Shown: positions 37,933-49,985 of the stretch, one piece after another
How the letters are laid out: each line of letters begins with the position of its first letter
Numbering within the stretch: position 1 is the stretch's first letter
From: Dissophora ornata
Lineage: Eukaryota > Mortierellomycota > Mortierellomycetes > Mortierellales > Mortierellaceae
Length of the DNA: 64,000 nucleotides
NCBI GenBank assembly: GCA_025201705.1
Contig: MU616616.1
Span: 1 to 64,000 of the forward strand
Direction of reading: 5' to 3'
Made by a program: the position numbers and the translations under genes
Notes under the pieces: model-generated
Databases searched by the model: none
What the model saw: only the letters and a program-made list of their open reading frames with translations
Told to the model about the DNA's origin: nothing

Positions 37933-40531
37933 CTAAGCCATGCTGACAGCCCAGCGTTCGCCGTTCTCAGGACGTGTAAACACGACCGTGGCCCGAGAGT
38001 TGTATGTGATGCCATCAGAATGGCGCACAAATAACAACGGCAATGACAGTGACTTTTCATCAGCCGCCACGCCCATCTGCTTGCCCTGGGGCAGATCCAC
38101 CAGAAGAGTTGTTTGGTCCAGTGCGCTGTTGTTGATGCTTCCCGGCTCAGTGCTCGACACATTTCTCCGGATGATGTGAGTTGTCAAGGGACCCCTCGAT
38201 CCCAACCAGACACCCATGGGCACCTGGCTAGTCTCGTCTCCGATCTGGGAATAAAAGTTGGACACAACAAGCTCCAGCGTGTGCGAAGCCGCGTTGTAGA
38301 CGGGGTTCTTCATCAGAGTGGGGAAGGGCGTGATTGGGTGGTGGGCCTCGCTATCTCTATCTGCAGGGAGTGATTCAAAGTACGTATACTCGAATTTGGC
38401 TATTGAGACAGACAGAGAAATCCTCCTGTTAGTTATGGGAAAGTGTTAAGGACACATTTCAAAGATCAAGTAGATAGTAGGACTTACAAATGCCAACAAT
38501 GGTCCAGCACAAAAAGTCATCGCTGCCAGGCTTCATAATGTCGTTGTTTCCACCAGCCATAGTCGACGGCTGGTACTTCAGGACGGTCTTTGTGGTCGTC
38601 GAATGGTCCATGTAGCGTCCGACCTGGTGGTCGTTGCCGACTGCGCTCAAATAAACGCGCTCACCATCCTTATTACGCTCCGTTGACATGAGCGCCACCT
38701 TCTGCATCTGACAGATTGGTCCTGTCGCGTTCTCCTGGATGCGACCGTTCTCGACCTTGCAGACAATCAACCGGTCCGACTGCAAGCCCGTTGCAGTCTC
38801 TGTCAAGATAATCTCCGCACCATAGGTGATTGGCGAGGACGACTGAATGGCGGACTGGCGGTGGTGCGATTTGGGAGATCCAATACGCGCAGCAGGGTTG
38901 CTGGGGCCATTGGAGACGATTGTTACCGAAAATGAGGACCAGGTCGAGTTCTTGGCACAGAACTCGCCATCCTGGACGGACATGTACTTTGTGCGGACCG
39001 TCTGCGAGTTAATGCGATTAAAGAGCGAGACAAGCGATCCGGCAAGGATACAGGACGAGACGTTGCGAGCCTTGGCAGTTTTCTTCGATGGCTTGGAAAT
39101 GATGGCGATCGGTGCACTGTCAAACACAGCATATGGCTCCGGCAGATCTGCAGTATTGACAACACCCTCTTCAGACTCGGGTCCCATCGAGTCCTTCGAA
39201 ACAAAGCCATTGGGGAGGCAGGCACGGCCATAGACCTGGAGCTTCAGCTGGAACGACTTTGCTTTCGCTGAACCTGTCACGTACAGGTACCGGAATGTGC
39301 CAGTGTGGTCATCCTCCAAGGTTGAGCGCTGGCCGAGGGAGTTGTTGATGTCGCTCTCACAGACAACTGACATCGTAACTTGCGGCTTGCTGCTCAGAGC
39401 CGATTTCGAGTCCCCCTGAGGGGCCTGAATGTTAACGATTGGAGGCGGGCACAGGAAGCGCTTTTCGGATCCATAGGACTTTTGTGCGACAGAGGCATGA
39501 AGACAGCAGATGGTCGTCATTTGGTAGCGCGCCGAAGGGTCCTTTGTATCAAAGACCTGACGAGGGAAGACACTACCGGGGTGGACCTCACCCTCGAGGC
39601 CCATCGCGGAAGATGATGAGGACTGGTTGGCGTGAGCAGAGACGTGGTCCTGAATAGACCGGCGGATCTTTGCATTGCGCTCCTCTTCAAAGTTGGCGCT
39701 GCTGAGGTTCGACCACTTGCGCTTATTGATGTCGATGGTGCTGAAGGTCGGCGAGGACGACTTTGGGACTACCGGCTTCAGCTTGCCGATGCGTGGTTGT
39801 TGCTGCTGCTGAAGCTTTTGCTTCGGCTTCTCTTCAGGAGTATCGTCGAGAAGGTGACTGATGGACATACGAGCCTTGTTGGTGGCGGTGGCGGCGCGCA
39901 ATGGAGGACTGTTAATTACAGAGACTTGGTCCGCGCTAATGTCTGAAAAGGTTGGAGACGAGAAGGGCGAAGTGGGTGCAGAGGACAGGCTGTTGGACGC
40001 AGGCGAGGGAGAGCGAGAGGGCGAGGATGCTGAAAGCGCAGGGTGGACCTCGATTGCGTTCAAAAGCGACTCCATGCTCGTGCCCATATACTCGGGTTTC
40101 TTTGCAGGGGTAGAGTACTTCTCTTCCTCTTGCATGCTACCATAGTCCGACATCTTATTATGGGGAGCAAAAGCAGGAGATGCTGCTGATGGTTTAGACA
40201 ACAGGGGAAGCTTTTGGAAGCGGTTATCGTACGATTGATAGGCAGGTTGCTGACGCTGTTGCTGGTAATGATGCGACTGCTGGTTCCCGTGAAGCAGACG
40301 GACTTGAAGGTTAAGATGTGAAGAATCAGCGATAACGTCAGAGCGATGCGTTGAGGAGTTGTTGTGTGAAAGAGGGGAGGATGATGGGTGGCCGTCTTCC
40401 AGAGGATAGAGAGCAGCAAGTGACGGAAGTGGGAGGATTGTAAGCCGGGCATCCGGGTGGTGCCGACTGGCAGTGTCCGAGTCGATGGACTCTGCATACG
40501 CCTGTGCAGCAGATGGGAAAGGTGGCCTCAT
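37933..40531 (-). CDS. CSL-family (CBF1/Su(H)/LAG-1) transcription factor
   Basis: Two minus-strand exons (40531-38488 and 38399-37933) give 836 residues. Residues 1-~270 are disordered and Ser/Pro/Gln-rich. The CSL core follows. The Rel-homology N-terminal domain carries KSYGSEKRFLCPPP (351-364), the DNA-contact signature. The beta-trefoil region includes LFNRINSQTVRTKYM (503-517) and the block GLQSDRLIVCKVENGRI with CQMQKVALM. The second exon encodes the closing Ig-like domain, including MKNPVYNAASHTLELVV. Metazoan members bind TGGGAA-type sites and mediate Notch output. Fungal members (such as fission-yeast Cbf11/Cbf12) act without Notch in adhesion, cell cycle and lipid genes. Some inter-strand loops look enlarged, as is usual in fungal CSL. 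Confidence 0.92.
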
Positions 40532-42792
40532 GTTTGGCTAACGAGCAGTGGTAGTTTTGGAGATTAAAGGACAGTGGGTTAGTCTCAAGAAAAGGATCCT
40601 GAATTATCTCTTTCGAACGTCAAAGAACAAAAAAGTCGAAACGGCCACATGAGGGAGAGTGTGAAAAAGGAGGTTGAGAAAGGTCGAAGGACAACGTTGT
40701 TGGTTTCCATATGACGGAGTGTTGGATTGAAATCCGCAACAATGCCTCAGATACGTCAAAGAAAGTGTCTGTGGATATGAGGTGTGGAGTTTTAGAGAAG
40801 ATGGAGTCATCAAGCAAGAAGTGCGAGAGAAATGCATGAACGAAAGAGTGGTGGATATGATTCTTCGAGACGATGCTACTGTGGATAACTGGGGATGGTG
40901 CCCAAAGGTGATTGTTCAAAGAGTCCACAGGGAGGAAGGCCTTACAAAGTATATACAGATATAAAGTGAGGGTGTGTTGTGGTAGCGAGCGAGAAAGGTG
41001 GACAGCGTTAGGGTGGAGAAACGTGAGAAAGCAGGAGGCGTGGTCCGAGGTCGAGGAGGAGCGAGGAGCAACGAGGTGAAAGGAAAGAGAAAGAGAGAGC
41101 AAGAGCGCACGAACGGAAACCTCGGACGGACAATAACGAGATGACGGAGATGGTACGCTGTTGAGGGACACTGTTTTTTGTTTTTTTTACTTTATCGGTC
41201 TCTCAGGATGGTGTGCGTCTGTGGGTGTGGGTGATCACCATGTGCAGCGGTGGACTGTTACATCTCATATTGAGTCGTGATTGAAAGCAACTATTGAAAG
41301 ATAAGCACAAGCGCTACGACCTATCAACAGATGTGCACACGCGCTTATCCCCCACGTCTACTCTCTCTCTCCACTCGACTAGAAATGAACCTGTAACACT
41401 CTTCCCCCCCACCTCCCCTCGCCCCCAACGTCCTGCTCTTTCCCACTTTTTTGTCCTGCCACATTTATTACGCTTTGCACAAGAGATAGAGCCTGGTTCC
41501 TGACCACCCTTGATAAGTACCAGGAGCGGAAGTTTCATTTGTGAGTGACTGAACTTCGCCAGAAAAGTAAGCGTGAGAAAGAGATATTTTCGTTGTTTGA
41601 AGTAACGATATGGTTTATCTCAATCCCCGCATCCCCGCAAACTCACACTCAAGGATGGATGACAAAATGTCGACAGATTTGATTAGGAAGGACCGAATGC
41701 TTTGGTTTGACTTGGCTAGTGCTTTGTTTTCCGTGAATCCCCATTCGGGACAAAACAAAAAGATCCCCACGGTTCACCAATCGATCTCAGGAGCGAGCAT
41801 GGTCTGCAGAGTGTGTATCCGAACATCTCCTCTGCTGACCGGAATTGGTGCCGCAATGTATCATAAGACTGTAAACTTGTTTTACTAACAAGATGTGATA
41901 AAATGCATTTGATCGCGCTCATTTTTTATTTTTTACCTTTTCAGTCCAACATGTGAATTATGCGTGGAAAAAAAAAACCTCACTTTGTGTTGGATGGCTG
42001 GTTACATGTTTCAGCGTCCCTTTGTCTTCTTTGGGCTTTGCCCCACCTCTCCTCTCTTCTCTGTCATTCTCGTCAATCCCTGGGCAGCAGTGATCCTTCT
42101 GTTCTCTTTCTGCACTTGCTATTATTCTATTATTTTAAACCTTGGAGTGATTTACAGTTTAGATCGATCAAATTCACCCGGCGCACAGATCCGATAATGA
42201 TAATCTAGCCAGTCACGCAACATAAGGTTGTGTGAACATTTCGCGCCAGTTGTGCGATAGACTCACGTGCGGTGCCAGACGATCAGTCCGAAAAATTTAT
42301 TCCCACGAATCCATTTTTGTCCATCACTGTCTTCTTTCCCAGCCAAATTCAAATTCATACAACATGCTGGGTAGCGGATACAACGGAGATGACAAACATA
42401 CGTTGAGTATAAACACGCGACCGTGGACTATGAGTAAGCAGTTTTCCGGACACCACTGTTGGGATATGCAGGCAATGTAGGTAATGCAAGGCAAGCATAT
42501 GCCACATGCACGACCGCGTGGATGTGTAACCATCCAACCATCCAACCATCCAAAACCAAAAGAAACCAACCAAAGAGAATTTCATTCATATGAAGGCGTT
42601 GCTCCCAAATACTACCACCTACTGCAGTAATCATGGCTCAACTTATTATTAATCGTTCGATATGCTGGATATATCTACATGCAAGAAAAATGAAAAGAAA
42701 CCCTCCGCAGACAGCTGATAGGGAATGGAGGGAACACCGTGAACATTCGTCTTTGCGCACGAACCAGATGCATGCATAGACGCGACTGGTTA
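40532..42792. other. CSL 5' region and intergenic DNA
   Basis: 2.3 kb without a recognisable gene. The ~600 bp next to 40531 are GA-rich on the plus strand, i.e. a CT-rich leader of the minus-strand CSL gene. Three direct AACCATCC octamers lie at 42528-42551. The end nearest 42793 is the 3' side of the Ser-rich gene. Confidence 0.4.
42528..42551. repeat. Three tandem AACCATCC octamers
   Basis: Three perfect direct copies of an 8-mer, followed by related CCAA words. Simple tandem repeat with no assigned role. Confidence 0.8.
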
Positions 42793-45443
42793 TCATGACA
42801 GTGTCGGTGACGGAAAGACCAAGAACGACTCTTTGAATTCTTCTTCTTGCTCTTTCCGTTTCCGCTCCGCTTCCTTCTCGGCTGCCACCACTGCCTCTGT
42901 TCGGAACGCGCTTGGGGGGATGTAGTACGAGGCTGGAAGGGGACTTGCGCCAATCGCAGGGATCACAGGTTTGTCCAGGGGATGCACATCGCCCCCACCA
43001 AAAGAAGGCGAAGGTGAAGTAAAAGAAGAATAGCGTCGCGCCAAGGGTGAAAATCCGGGCATGCTTTCTACAGTAGCCGTAACAGGACCACCACTGCCAA
43101 AGCCCATAGCTCCCATCCCTACAGCAGCAGAACTCCCTCGACGACGCAGTTGCCGTTGCTGGTGTATCCGCAGATTCCGCCGTGCATAGTAATCCTCTTG
43201 GACTTCCTGAGGAGTTAGTATATTCATGTTGGCTGTAACTTGTGAGATACGATTGGCCGTCATCCAGATTGGCATAGTTGTCTTATCGAGGAGCGGTGGA
43301 GGGATCGGTGGTGATGACTCTTGTAATCTAAAAATGTGGTTTCCTCCTACACTATTACTGCGTACGGCAGCTGGGCCATCATATATTCTAGGTTGGCACA
43401 AGGGTTGTGGCGGCAGACCTGCCCCTCTGGCTCCTCCTCCTCCAGCTGTGGGGTCTTTGCTTTCAATCCTCCATTGATTTGACTGGATGACCATGCCATT
43501 TTGGCGTGGATGTTGCTCAATGATAAGGTCTGGTGGTAGACTATGATGTGATGGTTTGAAATAAATATGACCGTTGCTCTTGCGCTCCCCGCTAGAAGAT
43601 GATGAAGGTGACGACGACGATGATGACGACGACGACGCTAAATACTGTTTCGGGTTGTTGTCTGTGCTCACCATTTCCGTACTCTGCTTTAAACTGTCGC
43701 GGTGGCGCTTCAGATTAACAATATCCTTGTGAATTCTAGAAAGCTCCTGCTGCCCCGAAGATCGATGGTCTGACATACTGGGTGACAGAGATGTCCGATG
43801 ACGGGTTGCGAGGACGTTGGGCGAGACGGGTAATGAGTCCCTACCGATTTCCGCCGGTGTCACGCAGGGCGTTGATGCATGGGTTATTGGCGATGAGTGT
43901 GGAGATGCGCCGTAAGTAATGGTCGTCGAGGACGAATGCGGGCAGGAAGGCGATGCTGAAGAAACAGAAGCAGAAGAAAAGCATCTGTTTTGAGGTATAG
44001 CGCTCATAGCACGGTCGCTCTTTAGATCTTCCAAGTACTCGTCGTCGAATTGGGGCATGACCAGCTCCATATCGGAGGCCATCCCGAGGATCATCGCCAT
44101 GTCGGCATCAAAAGCGCTGTCCAGATTCAGCTCGATATCGATATCCTCACCCTGCCGTTGCCTCTCCCTTTCCTGGGGTTCTGTTGATTCGGGGGTCCCT
44201 GTTGTTTCTGCTGGCGAGGATGTCCCTGGATTATCCGTCGCGTTGCTCATTTCTTCATCAGAAATCCCATCTACGTCTAGCGTCTCCGATGGGGATTTGT
44301 AAATGCGTGGGGTAGTGGAAGATGTTGCCGCTTTTGCCGTGTTATGTTTGAAGGAGTTGTGAGCGACTCCAATATCAACGATTGAGTCAATTTTATCATG
44401 GCTATTATAGCCAGAGGACTCTGTGGTGCAGATAGTTTCAGCAGAGAGTGCTCTTGTAGGGACTGAGTTGGTAGCATACGACTCAATTGAAGCGTCGCAG
44501 CCGTTCGGCATCGATGGTAAACCGGTTGTTTCCATAATGTGGTCCATTGTCCTAGGCAGACTGGGGTAGTTGCCATACCCATTCGTCCCCGGTAAGGATG
44601 TACTGAGCGACGAAGGACTGTCATCCTCCAAATCACTTGTAAGATTCGGTAATGTGTAGTCAGAACCAAAGCTCGAAGACGTCAAGAGTGGTGACTGATC
44701 TTTTCTCGCTTTCCGGAGTGCGCTTCGCATGGCCCGGGGTGTCCGGACAGGCTGATATTGATAAGGTGCGACTTGCGACATCGACTGGCGAGACCTTGAC
44801 CGTGAGCGAGCATATGCTGACGATGACAATGGAGGTATACCGTGCATCCCATCAACAAGACCCGTGTGAGAGTGTCTGCGGGATCGGTTGTTGAAATGGT
44901 GGTCGTCCGACAACGATGACTGATCAAGGTAGTAACCCCTTGAGCAGTTATCGTCTTGCCGTTCTGGTGAACGATGCTGATATTGGATGTTTGACTGTTG
45001 AATGGGGTTAGATTGATGAAAGCGGATCTGGTCTGGCGGTCCGGAGGATTGCAATATCCCAAGGCGATCCTTAGTAGTAATAGGTTCCATTGAAAGGTCC
45101 ATTAAGACGGCATTTTGGTTGGAGAACGGACTGGTTGCTGAAAGTTGGTTAACATTCTCCAGAGTGTCGTTAGTTCCAAGAGTGGTAGTGATTGCTGTGT
45201 CAGGAACGACGATGTTGGAGCTGAGATCTGTATCGGACGGAAGGACGACTAGCACTCTGCCGGAGGATGAAGAGTCTTTGCCTGTACCGTCGTCGTCGGT
45301 TTTGTGTGATGGAACAAGTAGAAGCATTGCGCTATCTATGGTGCGACTGTTCTGGTTGTGGCTAAGTGTAAGCAAGGCACCTTAGCATACAGTAGGCGGC
45401 GGGTGCGCAGCGAATCGTCACACAGTTCATAGCTCTTGGTCAT
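42793..45443 (-). CDS. Large Ser-rich, mostly disordered protein of unknown function
   Basis: The main exon (45361-42793) is open for over 840 codons. I favour a 20-nt first exon (45443-45424, MTKSYEL) joined through a 62-nt intron with a GTGTGA donor and a TTACACTTAG acceptor, giving 862 residues. A start at the internal ATG at 45327 (844 residues) is the alternative. Composition is dominated by Ser, Pro, Thr, Asp and Arg. There are RS-like patches (RSRSRSR), an acidic segment with FDADMAMILGMASDMELV (possible short helix), a poly-Ser run, a Gly/Ala-rich stretch, and a C-terminal charged helix of the type AEKEAERKRKEQEEEFKE. I do not recognise a folded domain. The length of the open frame and coherent composition support a real gene. 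A transcriptional or scaffold role is only a guess. Confidence 0.78.
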
Positions 45444-46088
45444 CTTACCCTGAGATAGCGCGGATGATAACCGAGTTGGCAGTGCGGCTGGGCGTAAGTA
45501 AGGAGATAGAAGACCGTGAAGGTAGTGGTGACCGTATGTGAATAAATATTGATCTAAAATGAATTTGAATGAAGGAATGAGGGTGGAATGAGGACAGGGA
45601 TGAGGGAAAAGACCAAGAAGCGATAGGGCAATTGGGGATGCACAGCACGTACAAGGCAAACGGTCAAGTGCAGCTGAGGACGAGAGGAGATCGGGCCGTT
45701 TGTGTGTAGCTTCAGCATGGACTAAGATTCGACCTGCACTACTTTTATTATCACTGTTGAGCGGTGCCCGGCTGAGAGGATACAGGTCATGCACGCAGGA
45801 GTTGGCGGGAAGTCGCATTGTTGGGTGCGCTGTAGCCGTAAAACCTCCAACCTGCAAACAAGTATACCGCATAGTCGTCCATGCGGCGGCTGCGATTGGC
45901 CAGCCAAGTCGCGTGGAGCATATTTGGTCAAGAGCGCGCTTCATGGAAGCATTCACGCAAGGCACTGCTTCCTGTGACTGACCTTGCCCACTTCCAAACG
46001 ACGCCACCAGCACTGTTTGGTTCGTGCATGCAAAGAGCTCATCGAAAGCAAAGTCAGGACTACGACAACTTTCGAAACTTTTGCTGCA
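45444..46088. promoter_or_regulatory. Divergent promoter region, Ser-rich gene / ELP6
   Basis: 645 bp between the start codons. A minus-strand frame stays open across much of it, but its composition is not protein-like and it lacks a good start. No TATA box was found. Confidence 0.4.
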
Positions 46089-47371
46089 ATGGGATACGCA
46101 TCACTCGAGCCGCACCTCCCCTCGTCGCATGCACCGCTGTTGCCACCTGGGATCTTCCTCTCGATCACAGATACCCAAGCTTCGGACGGCAACTTTTTGT
46201 TGCATCACTTCATTTCAAACTACATCAAAGCTGATCACAATGTCGTCCTTGTCGGCCTCGCAGGAATCTTGGTTCACTATACCATGGTCGGACGCAAACT
46301 AGTATGAGGTCGCCTCTGAAAAACAACCTCATATACACATCAGTTGCTCCTCGATATCCAATGCGCTGTAGTTAAACTGCGGCTTTTTTTTTTTTTTTTT
46401 TTTTTTTTTTTGTATATTCGCTATGGCGTTAGGGCGTGAATCTGGCGACTGCAAAGACAAAAGGCATTTTCCACTTCGTGGACGGACTGACACAGCTCAC
46501 AGACTACGCAGCACCAAACAAGTGCTTTTTAATAAAACCATCGGAATCAAAGCCATTGGCAGCTGGAGCAGCAGGATCAGCAGAATCAACAGGACCCTCA
46601 AAAATATCGAAACCAACAACAGTAACAACAGCTACTGCAGCCGCGCCTATCGTTTTGAGCTACAGCCCCAAGCTGTCTGATTTCTATAAGGTCCTGGAAG
46701 ATCTGATCAAGAACACTGTATCAAGGGATAGTGGGCAAGGGAAGCAGCTATGCTTGATCCTGGACGATCTTTCAGTTCTTTTGAACTGCGGTTGGCCCTG
46801 CCGGGATGTACTGGCACTTGTTCGTTACTTGAAGTTGTTGGTGGCAAAGGTATTGACGCCAAAGCTCCAGGGGTTTATCAACTCAAATCGAGGGGTGTGG
46901 GCAACATGCTTTCGGACGATGTGGAGTGACATGCTAATTATTGCCGTACAAACCTACATAGGTTAACGGAAGTTTGATTACACTTGTGCACGCTGACGGA
47001 GTCTTGGCGGAGGAAGTGAGTCAGGATGGCCTTGTCAAAGGCGTGTTTTACGAAGCGGATTATATCATTGACGTCAGAGGTCTCGATAGCGGTGGGTCAA
47101 GAGATGTCCACGGCCAGGTGAGTTGTCCTGCTGTCCTACGTTGCATGAAAACATTCCCGGTACGTTTCAAATTTTATTCAATGCACTGACCCTACGACCT
47201 TTGGGTGCGCATAAATTTTAGTTGTCGATGTTGCATGGTCCTGGATATTTGCTCCGTCAACGTGCTGGAGAGGTCAAGGAGAACGAGTGGCCAGCACTAA
47301 CGCTTCATTACAAGATCCTTGACAATAACGTTGAAGTCTTTGCAAAGGGATACTCCTCGGGAGTGCTTTAG
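46089..47371 (+). CDS. ELP6: Elongator complex subunit 6 (ELP6)
   Basis: Four exons (46089-46301, 46433-46849, 46962-47117, 47222-47371) encode 311 residues. The RecA-like fold of Elp6 shows as GIFLSITDTQASDGNFLLHHFISNY, then VLVGLAGILVHYTMVGRKLGVNL, a Walker-B-like strand QLCLILDDLSVLLN, and a C-terminal strand pair. Elp4-Elp5-Elp6 forms a hexameric ring of Elongator. The complex makes the cm5U-type modification at wobble uridines of tRNA in the cytoplasm. No classical Walker A is present, as expected for Elp6. An Ala/Thr/Ser-rich insertion of ~35 residues lies in the middle. Intron 1 contains a T28 run before its acceptor. It is the first of three genes packed on the same strand. Confidence 0.88.
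46384..46411 (+). repeat. T28 tract in ELP6 intron 1
   Basis: Twenty-eight thymines end 21 nt before the AG acceptor at 46431-46432, so the run probably serves as an extended polypyrimidine tract. Confidence 0.8.
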
Positions 47372-47517
47372 AGTGCATCCGTATCAAATAAAATCTATCA
47401 CGGACACGCATTTTACACACGACGGCTACATGTATTTAGTGTGCGACCTGATTTGGCAGACAAAATGCCCATGAATATCTTCATCTCTCTTCTCGCAGTT
47501 TAATAAGAGCAGATATC

Positions 47518-48256
47518 ATGGCCCCACCTACAACATGCGTTGACCATAACGAACCGGGTCACGTCTGCAACCACGGACCGAGTTCATTCTCTGAGGACCT
47601 TGACGAGATTGAATTCAGTCGGTCGATCCATGCTGCATGCATCGCCAACAATCTAACACGGATTCAAACCATTCTGTCCAAAGGCAGCAGTCAAGGTGCT
47701 TCACCTGCCAATTCCCTGGATTCTTCTGGATACACCGCATTGGTACATCTCAAGGATTGCACTGTTTTCAGACGATGTCATGTATTCGATGTGCCCAGGT
47801 TTCTGATGTGTATTTTGACTTTCGTTATTCAAACAGCACTACGCAAGCCGCGCTGGCAACAAAGAGATCTGCACTTTACTTCTGAACGCCGGCGGCGAGG
47901 TTGATGCCAAGACACCCGAATTAGGCGCCACACCGTTAATGCGTGCAGTTCAACAGAACCACCTTATTGTTGCTAGACTACTGGTCTCCTATGGCGCCAA
48001 TGTGGAGGAGTGTAATTCGGATCAGGAGAACGTCTTTCATATCGCGGCCAAGGCTGCTAAAAGAAAGCTAAATGACGGTGATAATAATACTGAGGCATTT
48101 GTGGCGTTGGTGCGGTGGTTGAGAGTGAAAGCAAATATTCAAGATGGAAGGGCAGCGAGTATGTTGCAGGCAAGGGATACCAGGGGTCAGACGCCGGTAG
48201 AGTGCTTGGGCGACCTGGCTGACTTTCCTGCGCTGGCTGCTGTTCTCTCTGGGTAG
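47518..48256 (+). CDS. Small ankyrin-repeat protein, ANKRD39-like
   Basis: Two exons (47518-47742 and 47837-48256) give 214 residues. An N-terminal Cys/His-rich leader (CVDHNEPGHVCNHG) precedes a segment DLDEIEFSRSIHAACIANNL, which aligns by eye with the start of animal ANKRD39. Ankyrin repeats follow: SGYTALHYASRAGNKEICTLLLNAG, then TPLMRAVQQNHLIVARLLVSYGAN, then a diverged unit, and a closing TPVECLGDLADFPAL. The size matches ANKRD39 (~183) plus a small insertion. The biochemical role of that family is not known; ankyrin stacks bind proteins. The start is 146 bp after the ELP6 stop, so the promoter must be very short or overlap the ELP6 3' end. Confidence 0.85.
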
Positions 48257-48345
48257 TTTCAATAAAATAAAAAAGCAGTCGTCGCAGTTTGAAGGGAAGA
48301 ACGGTTGTGAACAGCATGCGTCTTTGTTTTCTCCATCGAATCAAC

Positions 48346-48831
48346 ATGAGTGACAGCCACTATTGTCAAGTGCACTGGCGCGACGCAGACCTCATCAACA
48401 TCGAGACCGAATGGGAGTCGGAAGAACTTCCAGACGACTGTACGTTTTAATAGCAACGTCGCTGATGTCAAGGAATCCAGGAAATGAAAGGGAACAAAAA
48501 AAAAAAAAACAGAATCAGTTCAAGCTCTCAAACTTTCCAACACTGTTTTCTAGCCATCATGGTACCTTTGCACGAACAACCCGTATCCACAGAAGAAAGC
48601 GAACAAGGTAACAACAGGCACAAAGAACTGCAGGACAATAACTAAAAGCGCCCTTTCTTTTGCGCATTCAATTGTGCCGTGCTCTTCTTTTCTGACACGC
48701 TTCTTAACTTTCGCGATTATTGGAAAAAACAACACATAGCTTTCTATGAGCAACAAATGCTAGAGATGGAGCAAAAGTGGACGGATCAAGACCTGCCTAC
48801 GGTACTTGAACCAAAGGATCCTACTGCATAA
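48346..48831 (+). CDS. APC13/Swm1-like anaphase-promoting complex subunit
   Basis: Three short exons (48346-48439, 48554-48607, 48740-48831) join into a 79-residue acidic protein. Features shared with animal ANAPC13 (74 residues) are an N-terminal DLI...EW motif, ESEELPDD followed by the hydrophobic SIMVPLHEQP, and a C-terminal helix with EQKWTDQDLPTVL. ANAPC13 is a small subunit that stabilises TPR subunits of the cyclosome ubiquitin ligase. All splice phases agree and the match runs along the whole length, which makes a chance hit unlikely. An in-frame ATG at 48316 would add ten residues; 48346 fits the family better. It starts only 90 bp after the ankyrin gene stop. Confidence 0.78.
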
Positions 48832-49000
48832 CGCAAAAGAAACCATCACATGTGTCATACTAAAATAAAAACTGCAATTATACCATTCTTCATTAAAATC
48901 ATTAAGGTCGTCAAAATGCAAAAGTTAGTGGAAAATAAAGGAATAATAATCATTCCAATAGGAAAAAAACAAATGTAACTTTTTAGTTGTGTAAAATAAA

Positions 49001-49954
49001 TCATCGAAGATGCTCCTCCGCCTCGATGGATTGTACGGTCTCCATAGGTCTCTGGAGAGTCTTCTTCATGATCGGCACAGACTGTTGTTGAGAAAGCGTA
49101 ATTCCAGCAACATCAAACGTCTGCAATGCACCCGTCTGGTGAGGGCCCGGTCGGAACCAATCCTGGTAATGGATCTTCTCCACGCGCTCCCAGGGCGGGA
49201 TCTGCATGGATTTCAGACCGACAACGATAGGAGCGGCATTTCCAGTTAAGTTAGCACTGCCACTGCTTCCACTTCGTCGGTGGCCCCCGTTAACATCATC
49301 CGTCGTCATTGTTGCCGAGGGACCCGAAGAAGTCTTGTTGTTGAAGGAAGGTGGCGGCGGTGGCAAGAAGTCGCCTGCGACCATGCCGTCTCGCCGACTA
49401 GGACTTCTCTCCAGCTGGGTAGTACCTGCTACCCCTGCGGAAGACAGAGGAGGTGAAGTCGGGGTCACGCCTAGGGGTTGTTGATGAGCAGGCAATGAAT
49501 GCTGATACGGGATTCTTTCTGGAATAGGATAACCACTTTGCTGCTGCTGCTGTTGTTGTTGTTGGTCTTGGCCAGTTCGGTAGTATCCTTGATCCGAGTT
49601 GCCGTTGTTCGATCGTCCACCCTTGCTTGAATAGTTGGATTCATACTGAGCACTCGACCCAGAGGGGTTACTGTTATTGCCTCCACGGGGGGATACATAT
49701 TCATAGCTCTCTGGCTCGGCTACAAAGGCGCTATTACTGCCGCCCTGTTGTTGTTGATGAGACTTTTGAGAAAGGGACACATTCCGGCGAGGATGAATCT
49801 TGTTCGTGGAGCTATTACTCGAATAAGTGGCCTGGTTGCCGGAGGTAGAGTTAGGGTATGTCGTATTGTTGCTATAGCTGTCACCGCTACCACCGCCGCT
49901 TTTGCTGTTCCCATAGCCGTTTGGGGTCTGCGACCCATCCTGGTTCTGGTTCTG

Positions 49955-49985
<31 letters not shown>

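Noticed and set aside
45336..45443. Reading MTKSYEL straight through to its stop as a small protein
   Set aside because: Only 35 codons; joining it by a 62-nt intron to the long Ser-rich frame gives a better explanation.
45444..46013. Minus-strand open frame upstream of the Ser-rich gene
   Set aside because: No good start codon, random-looking composition, and it occupies the divergent promoter; only its end overlaps a plausible first exon.
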